Shown in pieces: positions 52,640 to 61,144 of a DNA stretch of 64,000 nucleotides. A model generated the notes under the pieces. It did no database searches. It saw nothing but the letters and a program-made list of their open reading frames with translations, and had not been told where the DNA came from. The first letter of the stretch is position 1. Each line of letters begins with the position of its first letter. The translations under genes were made by a program, and so were the position numbers. The stretch is taken from contig DASPRQ010000036.1 in assembly GCA_035624355.1 (NCBI GenBank), positions 1 through 64,000 of the forward strand, written 5' to 3'. Source of the DNA: Usitatibacter sp035624355 (GTDB taxonomy: Bacteria; Pseudomonadota; Gammaproteobacteria; Burkholderiales; Usitatibacteraceae).

Positions 52640-54229
52640 TCAGGGCGCCGGGCGATTCGCCGGTGAAGGTGCCGCCCATCTCTCCAGGCGATGCGCCCGA
52701 GTTCTGGCGAGCTGCTCGGCCACGCGGCGCGCGAAGCCCGCGCCGCGGGCGCCGGGCGCGGGCAGGGGCGGGGCGCGGTAGACGGAGCGCTTCGCCTGCG
52801 GCGCCACGCGCGCGAGGAAGACGTCGGTGCGGTCGTCGAGGGAGCCGGTCGTGCGCACGTACAGCGGCAGGAAATCCGTGCCGGCGCTCGCGAGGCCCAT
52901 GTAGTCGCCGAGGAAGTACGCGCCGTCGGCGAGCGGCGCGAGCGCGAGGTCGAAGGGGCCCGCGACGAGCGATTCGCTCCAGTGCTCGCCGTCGACCGAT
53001 TGCGCGAGCCGCTCCTCCGCGGGAATCGCCCCGGCGCCGGGCGCGTCCGTGGGCAGCGTGAAGTACGAGACGCCGATGGTGCCGTCGGCGCGCACGTGCA
53101 CCTGGGGCGTGAAGGCCGTGACGGACGGATCCGCGTTCACGCGCACCGCAGCCGACCACGTGAGGCCGCCGTCGGTCGAGCGCGCGAGCGCGATGCCGTC
53201 GCGCACGCCCGTGAAGCGCGCGTCCTGCCAGGCCACGTCGAGGGACCCGTCGGGCGCCACGGCCATCTGCGCGACCGAAGAGCCGTCGCGGATCGGGGCT
53301 CCGCTGCGCGGATCCCGGGCTCCCAGGGGCTGGTCGGCGTCGATGCGCACGGGAGCGGACCAGGTGAGGCCGCGGTCGGTCGAGCGGATCACCTCGAGCG
53401 CCGCCTCGGTCGCGCGGGTCTCGTCGCCCACGAGGCGCGTGTAAAGGTCCACCAGCGTCCCGTCGGGCAGCACGCGGATGAGATTCCCGAGGGTCTGGGC
53501 GCCGGCGCCGGGGTCGTGGATCGCGTGCGCCGCCTCCCAGGTGAGGCCTCCGTCCGTGCTGCGCGCGAACCACGTGGGGCCCTGGCCGCCGGCGTCCACG
53601 CGGTCCCAGGTCGCGTAGACGAAGCGCGCGTCGAACGGATCGGCGGTGATCGTCTCCTTGTCGTGCAGGAAGGGTCCGGTCTCGCGCACGAGGACCACGG
53701 GGTCGGCCCAGGTGCGGCCGCCGTCGGTCGAGCGCGCGGCGATCACCGCGTTGGTGGATCCGGGCGCGAAGGACGCCCCGGTCGTCGACAGCCCGATCGC
53801 GTGCACGGTCCCGTCGGCGCCCAGCGCGACCCAGGGGTCGGTCGAGCGCAGGTAGTCGGTGCCGAGCGCGGCGCTTCCGCCCGCGCAGACCGAGAAGGGC
53901 AGCGGCGCCACGGACCAGGTCGCGCCGCCGTCGAACGAGGCCGCGGCGAGCAGGCCCCTCGCCGATCCGTTCGACCAGCGGTCCTGCTGCCAGACGGCGA
54001 CGAGACGGCCGGGGTCGCGCGGATCGGCGACGACGTGCGGCTCGACCTCGGCCCCGACGTACAGCGTGCCGCCCAGGCCCCCGCAGCCCGGCGCGAACGG
54101 ACTCGCCCCCGACACCTGGCGCTCGCCCGCAGCCATGGGCGGCGGGGCGGGCGTGGAGCTCGACGGCGATCCGCCTCCGCCGGAGCACGCGCAAAGCAAC
54201 GACAGCAGCAGGGCGGCGAAGGCGCGCAT
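52640..54229 (-). CDS. Asp-box (sialidase-like) lipoprotein
   Basis: Probable surface or periplasmic lipoprotein of 529 aa: signal MRAFAALLLSLLCAC with lipobox LCAC, then a Gly/Ser/Pro-rich spacer and a beta-propeller with repeated Asp-boxes (SFDGGATW, STDGGRTW, STDGGLTW, STDRGLTW, STDGGLTW). Such propellers occur in sialidases but also in many glycan- or protein-binding proteins. The sialidase Arg triad and FRIP motif are not evident, so enzyme activity is not supported. Several possible Met starts occur (54247, 54238, 54229); 54229 leaves the cleanest signal peptide. The gene precedes mlaF by 29 nt. Confidence 0.85.
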   Translation of the reverse strand: MRAFAALLLSLLCACSGGGGSPSSSTPAPPPMAAGERQVSGASPFAPGCGGLGGTLYVGAEVEPHVVADPRDPGRLVAVWQQDRWSNGSARGLLAAASFDGGATWSVAPLPFSVCAGGSAALGTDYLRSTDPWVALGADGTVHAIGLSTTGASFAPGSTNAVIAARSTDGGRTWADPVVLVRETGPFLHDKETITADPFDARFVYATWDRVDAGGQGPTWFARSTDGGLTWEAAHAIHDPGAGAQTLGNLIRVLPDGTLVDLYTRLVGDETRATEAALEVIRSTDRGLTWSAPVRIDADQPLGARDPRSGAPIRDGSSVAQMAVAPDGSLDVAWQDARFTGVRDGIALARSTDGGLTWSAAVRVNADPSVTAFTPQVHVRADGTIGVSYFTLPTDAPGAGAIPAEERLAQSVDGEHWSESLVAGPFDLALAPLADGAYFLGDYMGLASAGTDFLPLYVRTTGSLDDRTDVFLARVAPQAKRSVYRAPPLPAPGARGAGFARRVAEQLARTRAHRLERWAAPSPANRPAP

Positions 54230-54326
54230 GCGGCCCATGCTAGGCACGCGGTCCTCGCGGCTGTGTTACCGATTCTTCCTGAAGTAAGATGCGGCTTCCG
54301 AGGGAGAACGACAGGGAGAGCGATCC

Positions 54327-55553
54327 ATGGGTCTGATCGATCGGGCGAAGAACATCCTCCTATCGCCGAAGGCGGAATGGGAGGCCATCGCGGCGCAGAC
54401 GACGCCGGATGCGCAGGTGATCGTCGGCTACGTCCTGCCGCTCGCCGTCGTGGCGGCGCTGGCAGGATTCATCGGCGTGTGCCTCGTCGGCGTGAGCGCG
54501 CCCTTCGTGGGGACGTTCCGCATGGGAATCGGCTGGGGCCTCGCCACCGCCGTCTACCAGCTGGTGATGGCCGTGATCATGGTCTACGTGATGGCGTTCA
54601 TCATCGACGCCCTGGCGCCCACGTTCGGCGCGCAGAAGGGACTGTCGCAGGCGCTCAAGGTGTCGGTCTACGCCTACACGCCGGTGTGGGTCGTGAGCAT
54701 CGTGAAGATCATCCCCATGCTGGGCGTGCTCGTGCTCCTCGCGGCCCTGTACGCGATCTACCTGCTCTACCTGGGCCTGCAGAGGGTGATGAAGGCGCCC
54801 AAGGAGAAGGCGGCCGGCTACACCGCCGTGGTCGTCATCGCCGGGATCGTGATCGCGATCGTGATCGGAGTGATCTCGGGCCTCGCGTTCCGGGCGGGGA
54901 TGCCGGGCTTCGGCGGCGGCTTCCACGCCGGCGGCGGTCCCGGGCCGAACGTGACCTTCGCGCCGAACAGCCCCATGGGGCGGCTCAACGAGTTCGGCAA
55001 GAAGATGGAGGAAGCGAACAAGCAGATGGAGGCCGCGCAGCAGAGCGGCGACAAGAACAAGCAGATGGAGGCGGCCCTCGGCGCGGTCGGGACGGCCATC
55101 TCCGGCGGCAAGGGCGTGGAGCCGCTGCAGATCGACCAGCTCAAGGCCTTCGTGCCGGAGAAGTTCGCGGGGATGCCGCGCACCGACCTGCGCGCCGAGC
55201 GCAACGGCGTGAAGGGCCTGATGATGGCCAAGGCCGAGGCGACCTACAGCAATGGTCCCCACGCCGTCGTGCTCGAGGTCACCGACACGGGCGGCATGGC
55301 GGCGCTCGCGGGGCTAGCGGCCTGGGCGGGCCTGGAGGGCGAGCACGAGGACAGCCAGAAGCGCGAGGTGATCCGGCGGGAGGGCGACCTGATGGTGCGC
55401 GAGAAGGTGGACAAGCATGGCGGCACCAACGAGTACAGCGTGATGGCCGGCGACCGCTTCATCGTCTCGGCGAAGGGCGTGGGCGTCGACGTCGGCGTCC
55501 TCAAGTCGGGCGTCGCCGAGGTGGACCTCGCAAAGCTGCAGTCGACGAAGTGA
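54327..55553 (+). CDS. Yip1-domain membrane protein
   Basis: Membrane protein of 408 aa. The first ~200 residues are a Yip1-type domain: MGLIDRAKNILLSPKAEWEAIAAQ, then hydrophobic helices (VIVGYVLPLAVVAALAGFIGV, LVMAVIMVYVMAFIIDALAP, MLGVLVLLAALYAIYLLYLGL, AVVVIAGIVIAIVIGVISGLAF), with the conserved KVSVYAYTPVW. The second half is a soluble, Gly/Lys-rich segment with a possible coiled coil (EFGKKMEEANKQMEAAQQ) and a conserved-looking beta domain (FVPEKFAGMPRTDLRAER). A Shine-Dalgarno GGGAGAGCG lies 4-9 nt before ATG. Function unknown; it is a single-gene unit between divergent and convergent neighbours. Confidence 0.85.
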   Translation: MGLIDRAKNILLSPKAEWEAIAAQTTPDAQVIVGYVLPLAVVAALAGFIGVCLVGVSAPFVGTFRMGIGWGLATAVYQLVMAVIMVYVMAFIIDALAPTFGAQKGLSQALKVSVYAYTPVWVVSIVKIIPMLGVLVLLAALYAIYLLYLGLQRVMKAPKEKAAGYTAVVVIAGIVIAIVIGVISGLAFRAGMPGFGGGFHAGGGPGPNVTFAPNSPMGRLNEFGKKMEEANKQMEAAQQSGDKNKQMEAALGAVGTAISGGKGVEPLQIDQLKAFVPEKFAGMPRTDLRAERNGVKGLMMAKAEATYSNGPHAVVLEVTDTGGMAALAGLAAWAGLEGEHEDSQKREVIRREGDLMVREKVDKHGGTNEYSVMAGDRFIVSAKGVGVDVGVLKSGVAEVDLAKLQSTK

Positions 55554-55598
55554 CGCGGCGCGGGGCCGCTCCGCCCCCGCCCGCGATCCGCGGCGCCG

Positions 55599-56582
55599 TC
55601 AGTCCGAATCGAGCCCCGAGAACAGCGCCCCGGACGGGGGCTCGCGCAGCCGCGACTGGTCCACTTCCCGCTTGACCGTCTCGGTGCGCTTGAGGAAGTC
55701 GTCGTCGCTCGAGAGCGCGCGCAGCCGGAAGCCCGGTGGGCGAAGCTCGCCGAGCGTGGCCTCCTGGCCCAGGAAGCGCGACTCCTCGGACTTCCCGGCG
55801 TATTGCATCGTCGCGCCGGCGACGATGAGCGCGGCGATCACGCCCAGGGCGATGCGCATGTGGCGCGGGCCGATCGCCTGCAGGTGGGCGTAGCAGGTCG
55901 CCGCGAGCAGGCCCCAGGCCCCGAGCGCCTCGTACTCGTCGAGGCCGCGCCAGGCGAGGCCGAAGGAAAGCGCCCCGGCCGCCTGCTCCCACGCGACGAG
56001 CACGATGCAGGCGGTGAGCGCGATGCGAAGCTGGAGCGCGAAGCGCGCCTGCCCGAAGAACACGCGCGACAGCAGCGCCCAGAGCCCCGACCAGAGCACG
56101 ACCACGGTGGTGAAGCCGAGCAGCGGCAGCAGGATCAGGTTCGCGCTGGGCTCCGCGGTGAGGTTGAGCCACTGCAGGGCGAGGAGGGCGGCGAGCAGCG
56201 CGCCCCCGAGCGCGGCCGCCCAGGCCGCATGCGCGCGCGGCGGCGTGAGCAGCCTTTCGGCGGCGACGGCGTGCGCGGCGTCGTGCACGCGCAGCGTGGT
56301 GCGCCCGATGCGGATGCCCGGCTCCTTCGCGAGCGGCAGGCGCTGCACCCGGTGCGCCCCGTGCTCGGGGTAGAGTCCGTTCAGGGTGCCCAGGTCCTCG
56401 GCCACCAGCTCGCCGTCCTCGGCGCGGAAGATGCGCAGGTGGTGCGGCGCCACGTGCGGGTCGTCCACCACGACGTCGTTGTCGAACGCTCGCCCGACGC
56501 GCGCCTCGGGCCCCTCGATGCGCTCGCGCGCGGCGACCTCGCCGTGGCGCGAGAGCACCTCGATCCACATCACCGCGCCCAT
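55599..56582 (-). CDS. FHA-domain membrane protein
   Basis: Product of 327 aa: FHA domain at about 26-95 (ARVGRAFDNDVVVDDPHVAPHHLRI, AEDLGTLNGLY) and then several hydrophobic helices (HAAWAAALGGALLAALLALQWL, NLILLPLLGFTTVVVLW and two further ones), ending in a cytoplasmic charged tail. FHA domains bind phosphothreonine; here the conserved Ser of the SxxH motif is Ala (VAPHHLRI), so binding is uncertain. The ATG at 56582, with GGAGG seven nt upstream, overlaps the protease stop. It is translated with the trypsin-like protease, suggesting that the two proteins work together at the membrane. Confidence 0.87.
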   Translation of the reverse strand: MGAVMWIEVLSRHGEVAARERIEGPEARVGRAFDNDVVVDDPHVAPHHLRIFRAEDGELVAEDLGTLNGLYPEHGAHRVQRLPLAKEPGIRIGRTTLRVHDAAHAVAAERLLTPPRAHAAWAAALGGALLAALLALQWLNLTAEPSANLILLPLLGFTTVVVLWSGLWALLSRVFFGQARFALQLRIALTACIVLVAWEQAAGALSFGLAWRGLDEYEALGAWGLLAATCYAHLQAIGPRHMRIALGVIAALIVAGATMQYAGKSEESRFLGQEATLGELRPPGFRLRALSSDDDFLKRTETVKREVDQSRLREPPSGALFSGLDSD

Positions 56583-57922
56583 CGGATCGCCTCCAGGAAG
56601 CGCCGGCCGGTGTCGACGGCGTTGGCGTAGGAGACGCCGAGCATCGTGAGCCGGGCGAGGAGCGCTTCCCGGTCCCGGTCCTGCGTGAGCGCCAGCACCG
56701 TCACGTTGTAGAGGCCCTCGAACTCGCGGTAGGCGCGCATGCACCAGGTCGCGCGCAGCGGCGGGCGGTGGGATCCCGGCATGGCGACGAAGTCGTCGCG
56801 GCATTCCTGCTCGGTGAGCCTGCGGGCCTGGTTGCCGAAGCCGGCCGTGGAACGCCGCGACAGCTCGTGGGCGAACTGGAAGGCGTTGAGGTCGATCGAC
56901 TTGTAGTACGAGTAGCTCAGGTCCACCCGGCCGGTGAGGATGCGGTCGGAGACGAAGAGGCTCGTGGCGCTCGAGCAGCTCGTGGAGTTGATCGCGGCGC
57001 GCGGCCGGGGCACCTGGTCGGCGTTCGTGGCGGCCCAGCAGGTCATCCACGGCGCGGCGCTCTCGAGGCCGCGGTAGGGGCCGAAGGACGCCTCGCGGAA
57101 TCCCTCGCGGCGCAGCGCGTCGTAGAACGACGCCTGCCAGGCGTCGAGCTGGCGCCCCACTTCCTCGCGTGCCTTGTCGACGGCGAGCGGCGGGCCCTTG
57201 CGGGCGCGCGCGAGCAGCTCCGCGGCGAACTTCGCGGGCACGAGGAATCCGACCTGCTCGCCGTCCACCCGCTTGGCGACGTTGATGCCGACGATCCTCC
57301 CGTCGGCGCCGGTGACCGGCCCGCCGCTCATCCCGGGATTGATGGCGCCGGAGAAGTGGATGCGCTCGTCGTAGCTCTTGTCGACGAGGCCGTTGTTGGT
57401 CCCCTCGACGATGGTGAACCCCAGGTCGAGCGGGTTGCCCATGGCGTACATGCGCTCGCCCTTGGGCAGGTAGCCGGCGAGCGCGCGCGGGTCGATCTCG
57501 AAGTAGGGCAGGCTCGCGTGGTCGACCTTCACCACCGCGAGGTCGTGCGCCACGTCGATCGCGAGCAGGCTCAGCGGTCCCTTCGCGCCGTCGGGCGCGA
57601 GGTACTCGAGGCGGTAGGTCTTGGGGTCCAGGGCGAAGCGCGAGACCACGTGGTAGTTCGTGAGCGCGTAGCCGTCGGAGCTCACCACGAACCCGGAGCC
57701 CAGGGTCGTCTGCCGGCCCGCCGCCTGGAGCAGCGTGCGGATCTGCAGGATGCGGGGCTTGGCCATCTCGAAGACGCGCTCGGCAGTCGACGACAGGGGC
57801 ACGCCGGGGCGCGCGCCGGCGGTGGCGGGCGAGGTCCCGGGAGCAGGGGCGGAGGCGGCCGCGAGGGACAGGGACATGCCGGCGGCGAGCGATCCGGCCA
57901 CCAGCACGAGCAGGCGACGCAT
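56570..57922 (-). CDS. Exported trypsin-like (S1) serine protease
   Basis: Product of 450 aa with signal peptide MRRLLVLVAGSLAAGMSLSLAAA. The S1 core has GSGFVVSSDGYALTNYHVV (His91), AIDVAHDLAVVKVD (Asp127) and NPGMSGGPVTGADGRIVGIN (Ser199), so the triad is complete and resembles the DegP/HtrA group, but there is no PDZ domain. The C-terminal half, about residues 235-450, carries many Cys and aromatic residues (SAAPWMTCWAATNADQVP, INSTSCSSATSLFVSDR, TEQECRDDFVAM, RATWCMRAYREFEGLY) and is unfamiliar. The adjacent FHA membrane protein overlaps it. It probably acts in the periplasm; substrate unknown. Confidence 0.9.
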   Translation of the reverse strand: MRRLLVLVAGSLAAGMSLSLAAASAPAPGTSPATAGARPGVPLSSTAERVFEMAKPRILQIRTLLQAAGRQTTLGSGFVVSSDGYALTNYHVVSRFALDPKTYRLEYLAPDGAKGPLSLLAIDVAHDLAVVKVDHASLPYFEIDPRALAGYLPKGERMYAMGNPLDLGFTIVEGTNNGLVDKSYDERIHFSGAINPGMSGGPVTGADGRIVGINVAKRVDGEQVGFLVPAKFAAELLARARKGPPLAVDKAREEVGRQLDAWQASFYDALRREGFREASFGPYRGLESAAPWMTCWAATNADQVPRPRAAINSTSCSSATSLFVSDRILTGRVDLSYSYYKSIDLNAFQFAHELSRRSTAGFGNQARRLTEQECRDDFVAMPGSHRPPLRATWCMRAYREFEGLYNVTVLALTQDRDREALLARLTMLGVSYANAVDTGRRFLEAIRWAR

Positions 57923-58015
57923 GTCGGGGAACGAAGCGAGCGGGATGCCCCGAATCTTACCAGCGCCGCCTGCAGGGGTCCCGCGGGCGCGCCCGAAGGC
58001 GCGGGGCCGGGTCCC

Positions 58016-58528
58016 TCAGGGCGATTTGCGGAACGCGGTTTGCTCGCACCGCGGGCAAGGCGGCAGGACGGCGGTGCGGGTCGTGCGGACCATCCAGCCG
58101 CAGCCGGCGCAGGCGAACGTCCCCGCGGTGGTGACGTCGCCGGTGCGGAACGTCATCGCGGGATGGTCGCGCTGCAGGAGATCGCGGCGCAGGGACTCGC
58201 GCAGCCGCTCGCCCTCCTCGACCGTGAGCTCGCCCGCGGAGACGAGCGCATCGCGGGCCGCGTCGAGCGCGCGGTCGAAGCCCGCCGCGCTCGCCTCGTC
58301 CTCGTTCCGCGACAGGCGCCGGAAAGCTTCGAGCAGGCGGTCGAACTGCGCCTCCCGCTGGTGGCGCGCGGCCTCGCCGGCAAGGCCCAGCCCGGCGAGC
58401 GTCGATTCGTGCGGCGACCGGACGCGCGGCCCGATGCGCTTGCGGCCGAGGTGCGTGCGGATGGCTCCGCGGCCTCGCGCCCTCGGCGCGCCGGCGTTCT
58501 CGCCCGTGGGGGCGCGCGTATGTCTCAT
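58016..58528 (-). CDS. Zinc-ribbon protein of unknown function
   Basis: Product of 170 aa. The N-terminal 50 residues are Arg-rich and unstructured-looking; a helical middle follows (FDRLLEAFRRLSRNEDEASAAGFDRALDAARDALVS). The C-terminus is a zinc ribbon: FACAGCGWMV and PPCPRCEQTAF, four Cys in two CxxC pairs, of the DUF1451 type. No enzymatic motif is visible. The ATG at 58528 is the first in the frame; a start further in, around residue 60, would drop the Arg-rich part. It is alone on its strand, 94 nt from the protease gene. Confidence 0.75.
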   Translation of the reverse strand: MRHTRAPTGENAGAPRARGRGAIRTHLGRKRIGPRVRSPHESTLAGLGLAGEAARHQREAQFDRLLEAFRRLSRNEDEASAAGFDRALDAARDALVSAGELTVEEGERLRESLRRDLLQRDHPAMTFRTGDVTTAGTFACAGCGWMVRTTRTAVLPPCPRCEQTAFRKSP

Positions 58529-58844
58529 GGCGGCGAGCTCCTCTCATTCCTGACCCTCATGCGTTGCGACCGTCGCGGCGCGCACGGGTTCCTGCGGCGC
58601 GCTCCGGAGGCCGAAGGGGTTGACGGGGGGAATGCTGCATCGCAGCATCGCGACTTCGGTTTTTCATCCCGAGAGGGCGAGCGGTCTTTCCATGAAACGG
58701 ACCTTCAATCGACTGCCGATTCCGGCGACCTGGGCGCCCGGGTCCCGCATGCCGCGGGGCTTCGACTGCCAGGTCGGCCATCGGCCGCTCTCCGGGAGAA
58801 CGACGGAATAGTCCTCATCATCGCGAGCGAGGAATTCCCCGCGA

Positions 58845-58872
58845 AGCCCGGAGCAGACCTCCGGGCTTTTTT
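58845..58872 (+). terminator. Perfect intrinsic terminator with no assigned gene
   Basis: AGCCCGGAG, loop CAGAC, CTCCGGGCT, followed by six T (58867-58872). Perfect nine-base stem plus T-run on the plus strand. The nearest upstream plus-strand gene with certainty is far away, so it marks an unannotated transcript in the 58.5-58.9 kb region. Confidence 0.9.
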
Positions 58873-58913
58873 GTGTGCGGCTTTCGCGACGGGAACGAAC
58901 CACGGTGCTGACG

Positions 58914-59108
58914 ATGAACGCGACGATTTGGCGACCGGCATGGCGGCCCCTGCTGCCGGCGCGGAGGATGAAGCTCAGGAACCGGCAGCGCGGTTTCGCG
59001 CTCTACGGGGCAGGGCGCCGCCCGGGGCTCCCGGCGCGGATCGCGAACGCCCACGCGCGCTTCGAGCACGAGGCGCGCGAGGCGCTGCGCGAGTGGCTGT
59101 TGCTGTAA
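58914..59108 (+). CDS. Possible small basic protein
   Basis: A 64-residue frame starting MNATIWRPAWRPLLPARRMKLRNRQRGFALYG and ending FEHEAREALREWLLL. It is basic and Arg-rich with an amphipathic C-terminal helix. No Shine-Dalgarno stands before the ATG, and the frame lies just beyond the terminator. I do not recognise it. It may be a real small gene or an open frame by chance in GC-rich DNA. Confidence 0.3.
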   Translation: MNATIWRPAWRPLLPARRMKLRNRQRGFALYGAGRRPGLPARIANAHARFEHEAREALREWLLL

Positions 59109-59214
59109 CCGGCGACTTCGCGGGCTGTGCGCGGCCCGCCTAACGAGGATTTCGGGTCGCCGCCCGGCCCGCGCGAGGGGTCACCCGCGCGCGGCGGCCG
59201 GGTTCGATGACGGA

Positions 59215-59238
59215 GCCGCCGGCCTTCGGGCCGGCGGC
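59215..59238 (-). terminator. Strong hairpin downstream of the HpcH/HpaI gene
   Basis: GCCGCCGGCC, TTCG, GGCCGGCGGC form a perfect ten-base stem with a stable tetraloop, 5 nt beyond the aldolase stop on the minus strand. There is no T-run, so it may protect the transcript end rather than stop it alone. Confidence 0.6.
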
Positions 59239-59242
59239 CGAG

Positions 59243-60007
59243 TCAGCTGCGGAACCGCGCGGCGAGCTGCTCCGTTTCGCGCGCGAGGATCGTCGCGTCG
59301 AGCCCCACGGCCGTGAACGTCGTGCCCCATTCCATGTAGCGGCGCGCCGCCGCGTCGTCGGTGGCGAGGATGCCCGCGCCCTTGCCGCAGGCGCGGATGC
59401 GCCGGATGCCGTCGCCGATCGCCGACTGCACCTCGGCGTGGGCCATGTCCCCGGGATGGCCGAGGCTCGCGGCGAGGTCGGCGGGGCCGATGAAGACGCC
59501 GTCCACGCCGTCGCAGCGCGCGATCGACTCGAGGTTGTCGAGGCCGTCGCGCGTCTCGACCTGCACCAGGAGGCACAGCTCCTCGGAGGCGCGCCGGACG
59601 TAGTCGCGCACGCGGCCGAAGCGCGAGGCGCGCGTGGACCCGGCGACCCCGCGCACGCCCTGCGGCGGGAAGCGCGTCGCGGCGACCGCCGCCGCGGCCT
59701 CCTCCGCGCTCTGCACGTAGGGGATGAGCAGCGTCTGCGCGCCGATGTCGAGGTGCCGCTTCACGAGCACCTTGTCGTTCCAGGCGGGACGCACGACGGC
59801 GGACACGGGCGAGGCGGCCACCGCCTGCAGCTGCGCGAGGGTGTTGTCGACCTCGTTGGGGGAGTGCTCGGTGTCGATCAGCAGCCAGTCGAATCCGGAG
59901 CCCGCGACGATCTCCGCGCTGTAGGCGCTCGCGAGCGACACCCACAGGCCGATCTGCTGGCGGCCCGCGGCGAGCGAGCGCTTGAAATTGTTGACGGGAA
60001 GTTCCAT
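59243..60007 (-). CDS. HpcH/HpaI family aldolase
   Basis: Class II, metal-dependent aldolase of 254 aa that splits or makes 2-keto-4-hydroxy acids with pyruvate. Motifs: LLIDTEHSPNEVDN (catalytic His), SAVVRPAWND (Arg), VQVETRDGLDNLESI (metal Glu) and GVFIGPADLAASLG (metal Asp). The ATG at 60007 has GAGGA 4 nt upstream and gives MELPVNNFKRSLAAGRQQIGLWVSL, the normal N-terminus; an ATG at 60043 is less likely. In context of the acyl-CoA genes it may degrade hydroxy-keto acids from aromatic or sugar acids, but the substrate cannot be read. Confidence 0.93.
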   Translation of the reverse strand: MELPVNNFKRSLAAGRQQIGLWVSLASAYSAEIVAGSGFDWLLIDTEHSPNEVDNTLAQLQAVAASPVSAVVRPAWNDKVLVKRHLDIGAQTLLIPYVQSAEEAAAAVAATRFPPQGVRGVAGSTRASRFGRVRDYVRRASEELCLLVQVETRDGLDNLESIARCDGVDGVFIGPADLAASLGHPGDMAHAEVQSAIGDGIRRIRACGKGAGILATDDAAARRYMEWGTTFTAVGLDATILARETEQLAARFRS

Positions 60008-60151
60008 GCTGTCCTCGGGCGGCGGCGCGAACGGTGGACGCATACTACTATCACGAGCGTCCCGGAAGATTCGGCCGCCGCGGGACAGGTCCGATGCAGC
60101 TTCCCGGACGATGGCGCACGCGGGTCATCGTGACGACCGAAGGAGCGGGCC

Positions 60152-60316
60152 ATGACGTACGAATACGATTTCGAGATGGTGAAGCGCGCCTACACCGAGA
60201 TGGCGCGCCGCGCGCGGGAGAAGGGCGAGCCTCGCCCGCCCCGCGAAGGGACGCCGCCGCCGCAGCCGGCGGCCCCGCAGCCCGGGGAAGCGAATCCGCC
60301 GGCGCCCCCGGCCTGA
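60152..60316 (+). CDS. Small Pro-rich protein, 54 aa
   Basis: Frame of 55 codons starting MTYEYDFEMVKRAYTEMARR and continuing through a Pro-rich, Ala-rich tail to a TGA at 60314. AGGAG lies six nt before the ATG, better than for many annotated genes here. It is divergent from the aldolase gene and convergent with the SDR gene. The N-terminal helix and disordered tail give no functional hint. Too short for most gene callers; I consider it plausible but unproven. Confidence 0.5.
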   Translation: MTYEYDFEMVKRAYTEMARRAREKGEPRPPREGTPPPQPAAPQPGEANPPAPPA

Positions 60317-60328
60317 GCCGACCGGTCC

Positions 60329-61084
60329 CTAGCCGCGGCCCACGAAGGGCATCTTCGTGGCCATGATCGTCATGAACTGCACGTTCGCCTCGAGCGGCAG
60401 CGAGGCCATGTAGACGATCGCGCTCGCCACGTGGGCGACGTCCATCCGGGGCTCGACCGCGATCTCGCCGTTCGCCTGCATCACGCCCTTCGCCATGCGC
60501 TCCGTCATCTCCGTGGCGGCGTTGCCGATGTCGATCTGCGAGCACGCGATGTCGTGCTTGCGCCCGTCGAGCGAGATGCACTTCGTGAGGCCCGTGATCG
60601 CGTGCTTCGTCGACGTGTAGGCCACGCTGTTGGGGCGCGGCGCGTGGGCCGAGATGGAGCCGTTGTTGATGATGCGCCCCCCGCGCGGGACCTGGGCCTT
60701 CATGATGCGGATCGCCTCCTGGGCGCACAGGAAGCTCCCGGTGAGGTTCGCGTCGACCACCTTCTTCCACTGCTCGAAGGGAAGGTCCTCCATCGGGACG
60801 GCGGGCGCGCCCGAGCCCGCGTTGTTGAACAGGACGTCGAGGCGGCCGAAGGCCGACTTCACCTTCGCGAAGAGGGCGGCCACCGACGCGGGATCGCTCA
60901 CGTCGGTGGGCACCGCCAGGGCCCGCGCCCCGGCGCCGGATTCGGCCGCCGCCTTCTCCAGCAGCTCCGCGCGCCGGCCCGCGAGCGCGACGCCGTAGCC
61001 TTGCGCGAGGAGCGCGAGGGCCGCGGCCTTGCCGATGCCCGTGCCCGCGCCCGTCACCACCGCGACCTTGCCCGATGCTCCCAT
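60329..61084 (-). CDS. Short-chain dehydrogenase/reductase
   Basis: Classical SDR of 251 aa: TGAGTGIG at residues 11-18, NNAG, catalytic Ser (NNGSIS) and YTSTKHA (Tyr, Lys). An Arg pair (AGRRAEL) after beta-2 suggests NADP(H). The typical PG motif after the active site is replaced by QIDIGNAATEM, which is unusual for the family but common in one SDR branch. It lies 60 nt downstream of the aminotransferase on the same strand, so these may act together on an amino-alcohol or keto compound. Substrate unknown. Confidence 0.9.
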   Translation of the reverse strand: MGASGKVAVVTGAGTGIGKAAALALLAQGYGVALAGRRAELLEKAAAESGAGARALAVPTDVSDPASVAALFAKVKSAFGRLDVLFNNAGSGAPAVPMEDLPFEQWKKVVDANLTGSFLCAQEAIRIMKAQVPRGGRIINNGSISAHAPRPNSVAYTSTKHAITGLTKCISLDGRKHDIACSQIDIGNAATEMTERMAKGVMQANGEIAVEPRMDVAHVASAIVYMASLPLEANVQFMTIMATKMPFVGRG

Positions 61085-61144
61085 GCGCGCCCCCGAAACG
61101 AAGGAAAGGCGCGATTATCGCCCATGCCGGCGCGCCCGGCGGCG

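Larger units (their letters stand above)
58529..59242. other. Gene-poor region with an intrinsic terminator
   Basis: About 700 bases without a recognised gene. On the plus strand are a hairpin ATGCTGC-ATC-GCAGCAT (58633-58649 by eye), a short frame from 58692 encoding MKRTFNRLPIPATW and 25 more residues, and then a perfect intrinsic terminator at 58845-58872. Terminators of this quality usually end a transcript, so a small RNA or small protein gene may lie upstream of it. Beyond it is a second small frame (58914-59108). No Rfam family was recognised. Confidence 0.5.

Noticed and set aside
52640..54229. True sialidase
   Set aside because: Asp-boxes are present but the Arg triad and FRIP motif were not found.
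58633..58649. Second intrinsic terminator at the ATGCTGC hairpin
   Set aside because: The hairpin is perfect but the T-run follows only after another 14 nt, so it is not a proper terminator.
61085..61144. Riboswitch or promoter between the SDR and aminotransferase genes
   Set aside because: Only about 60 nt, no recognisable structure.
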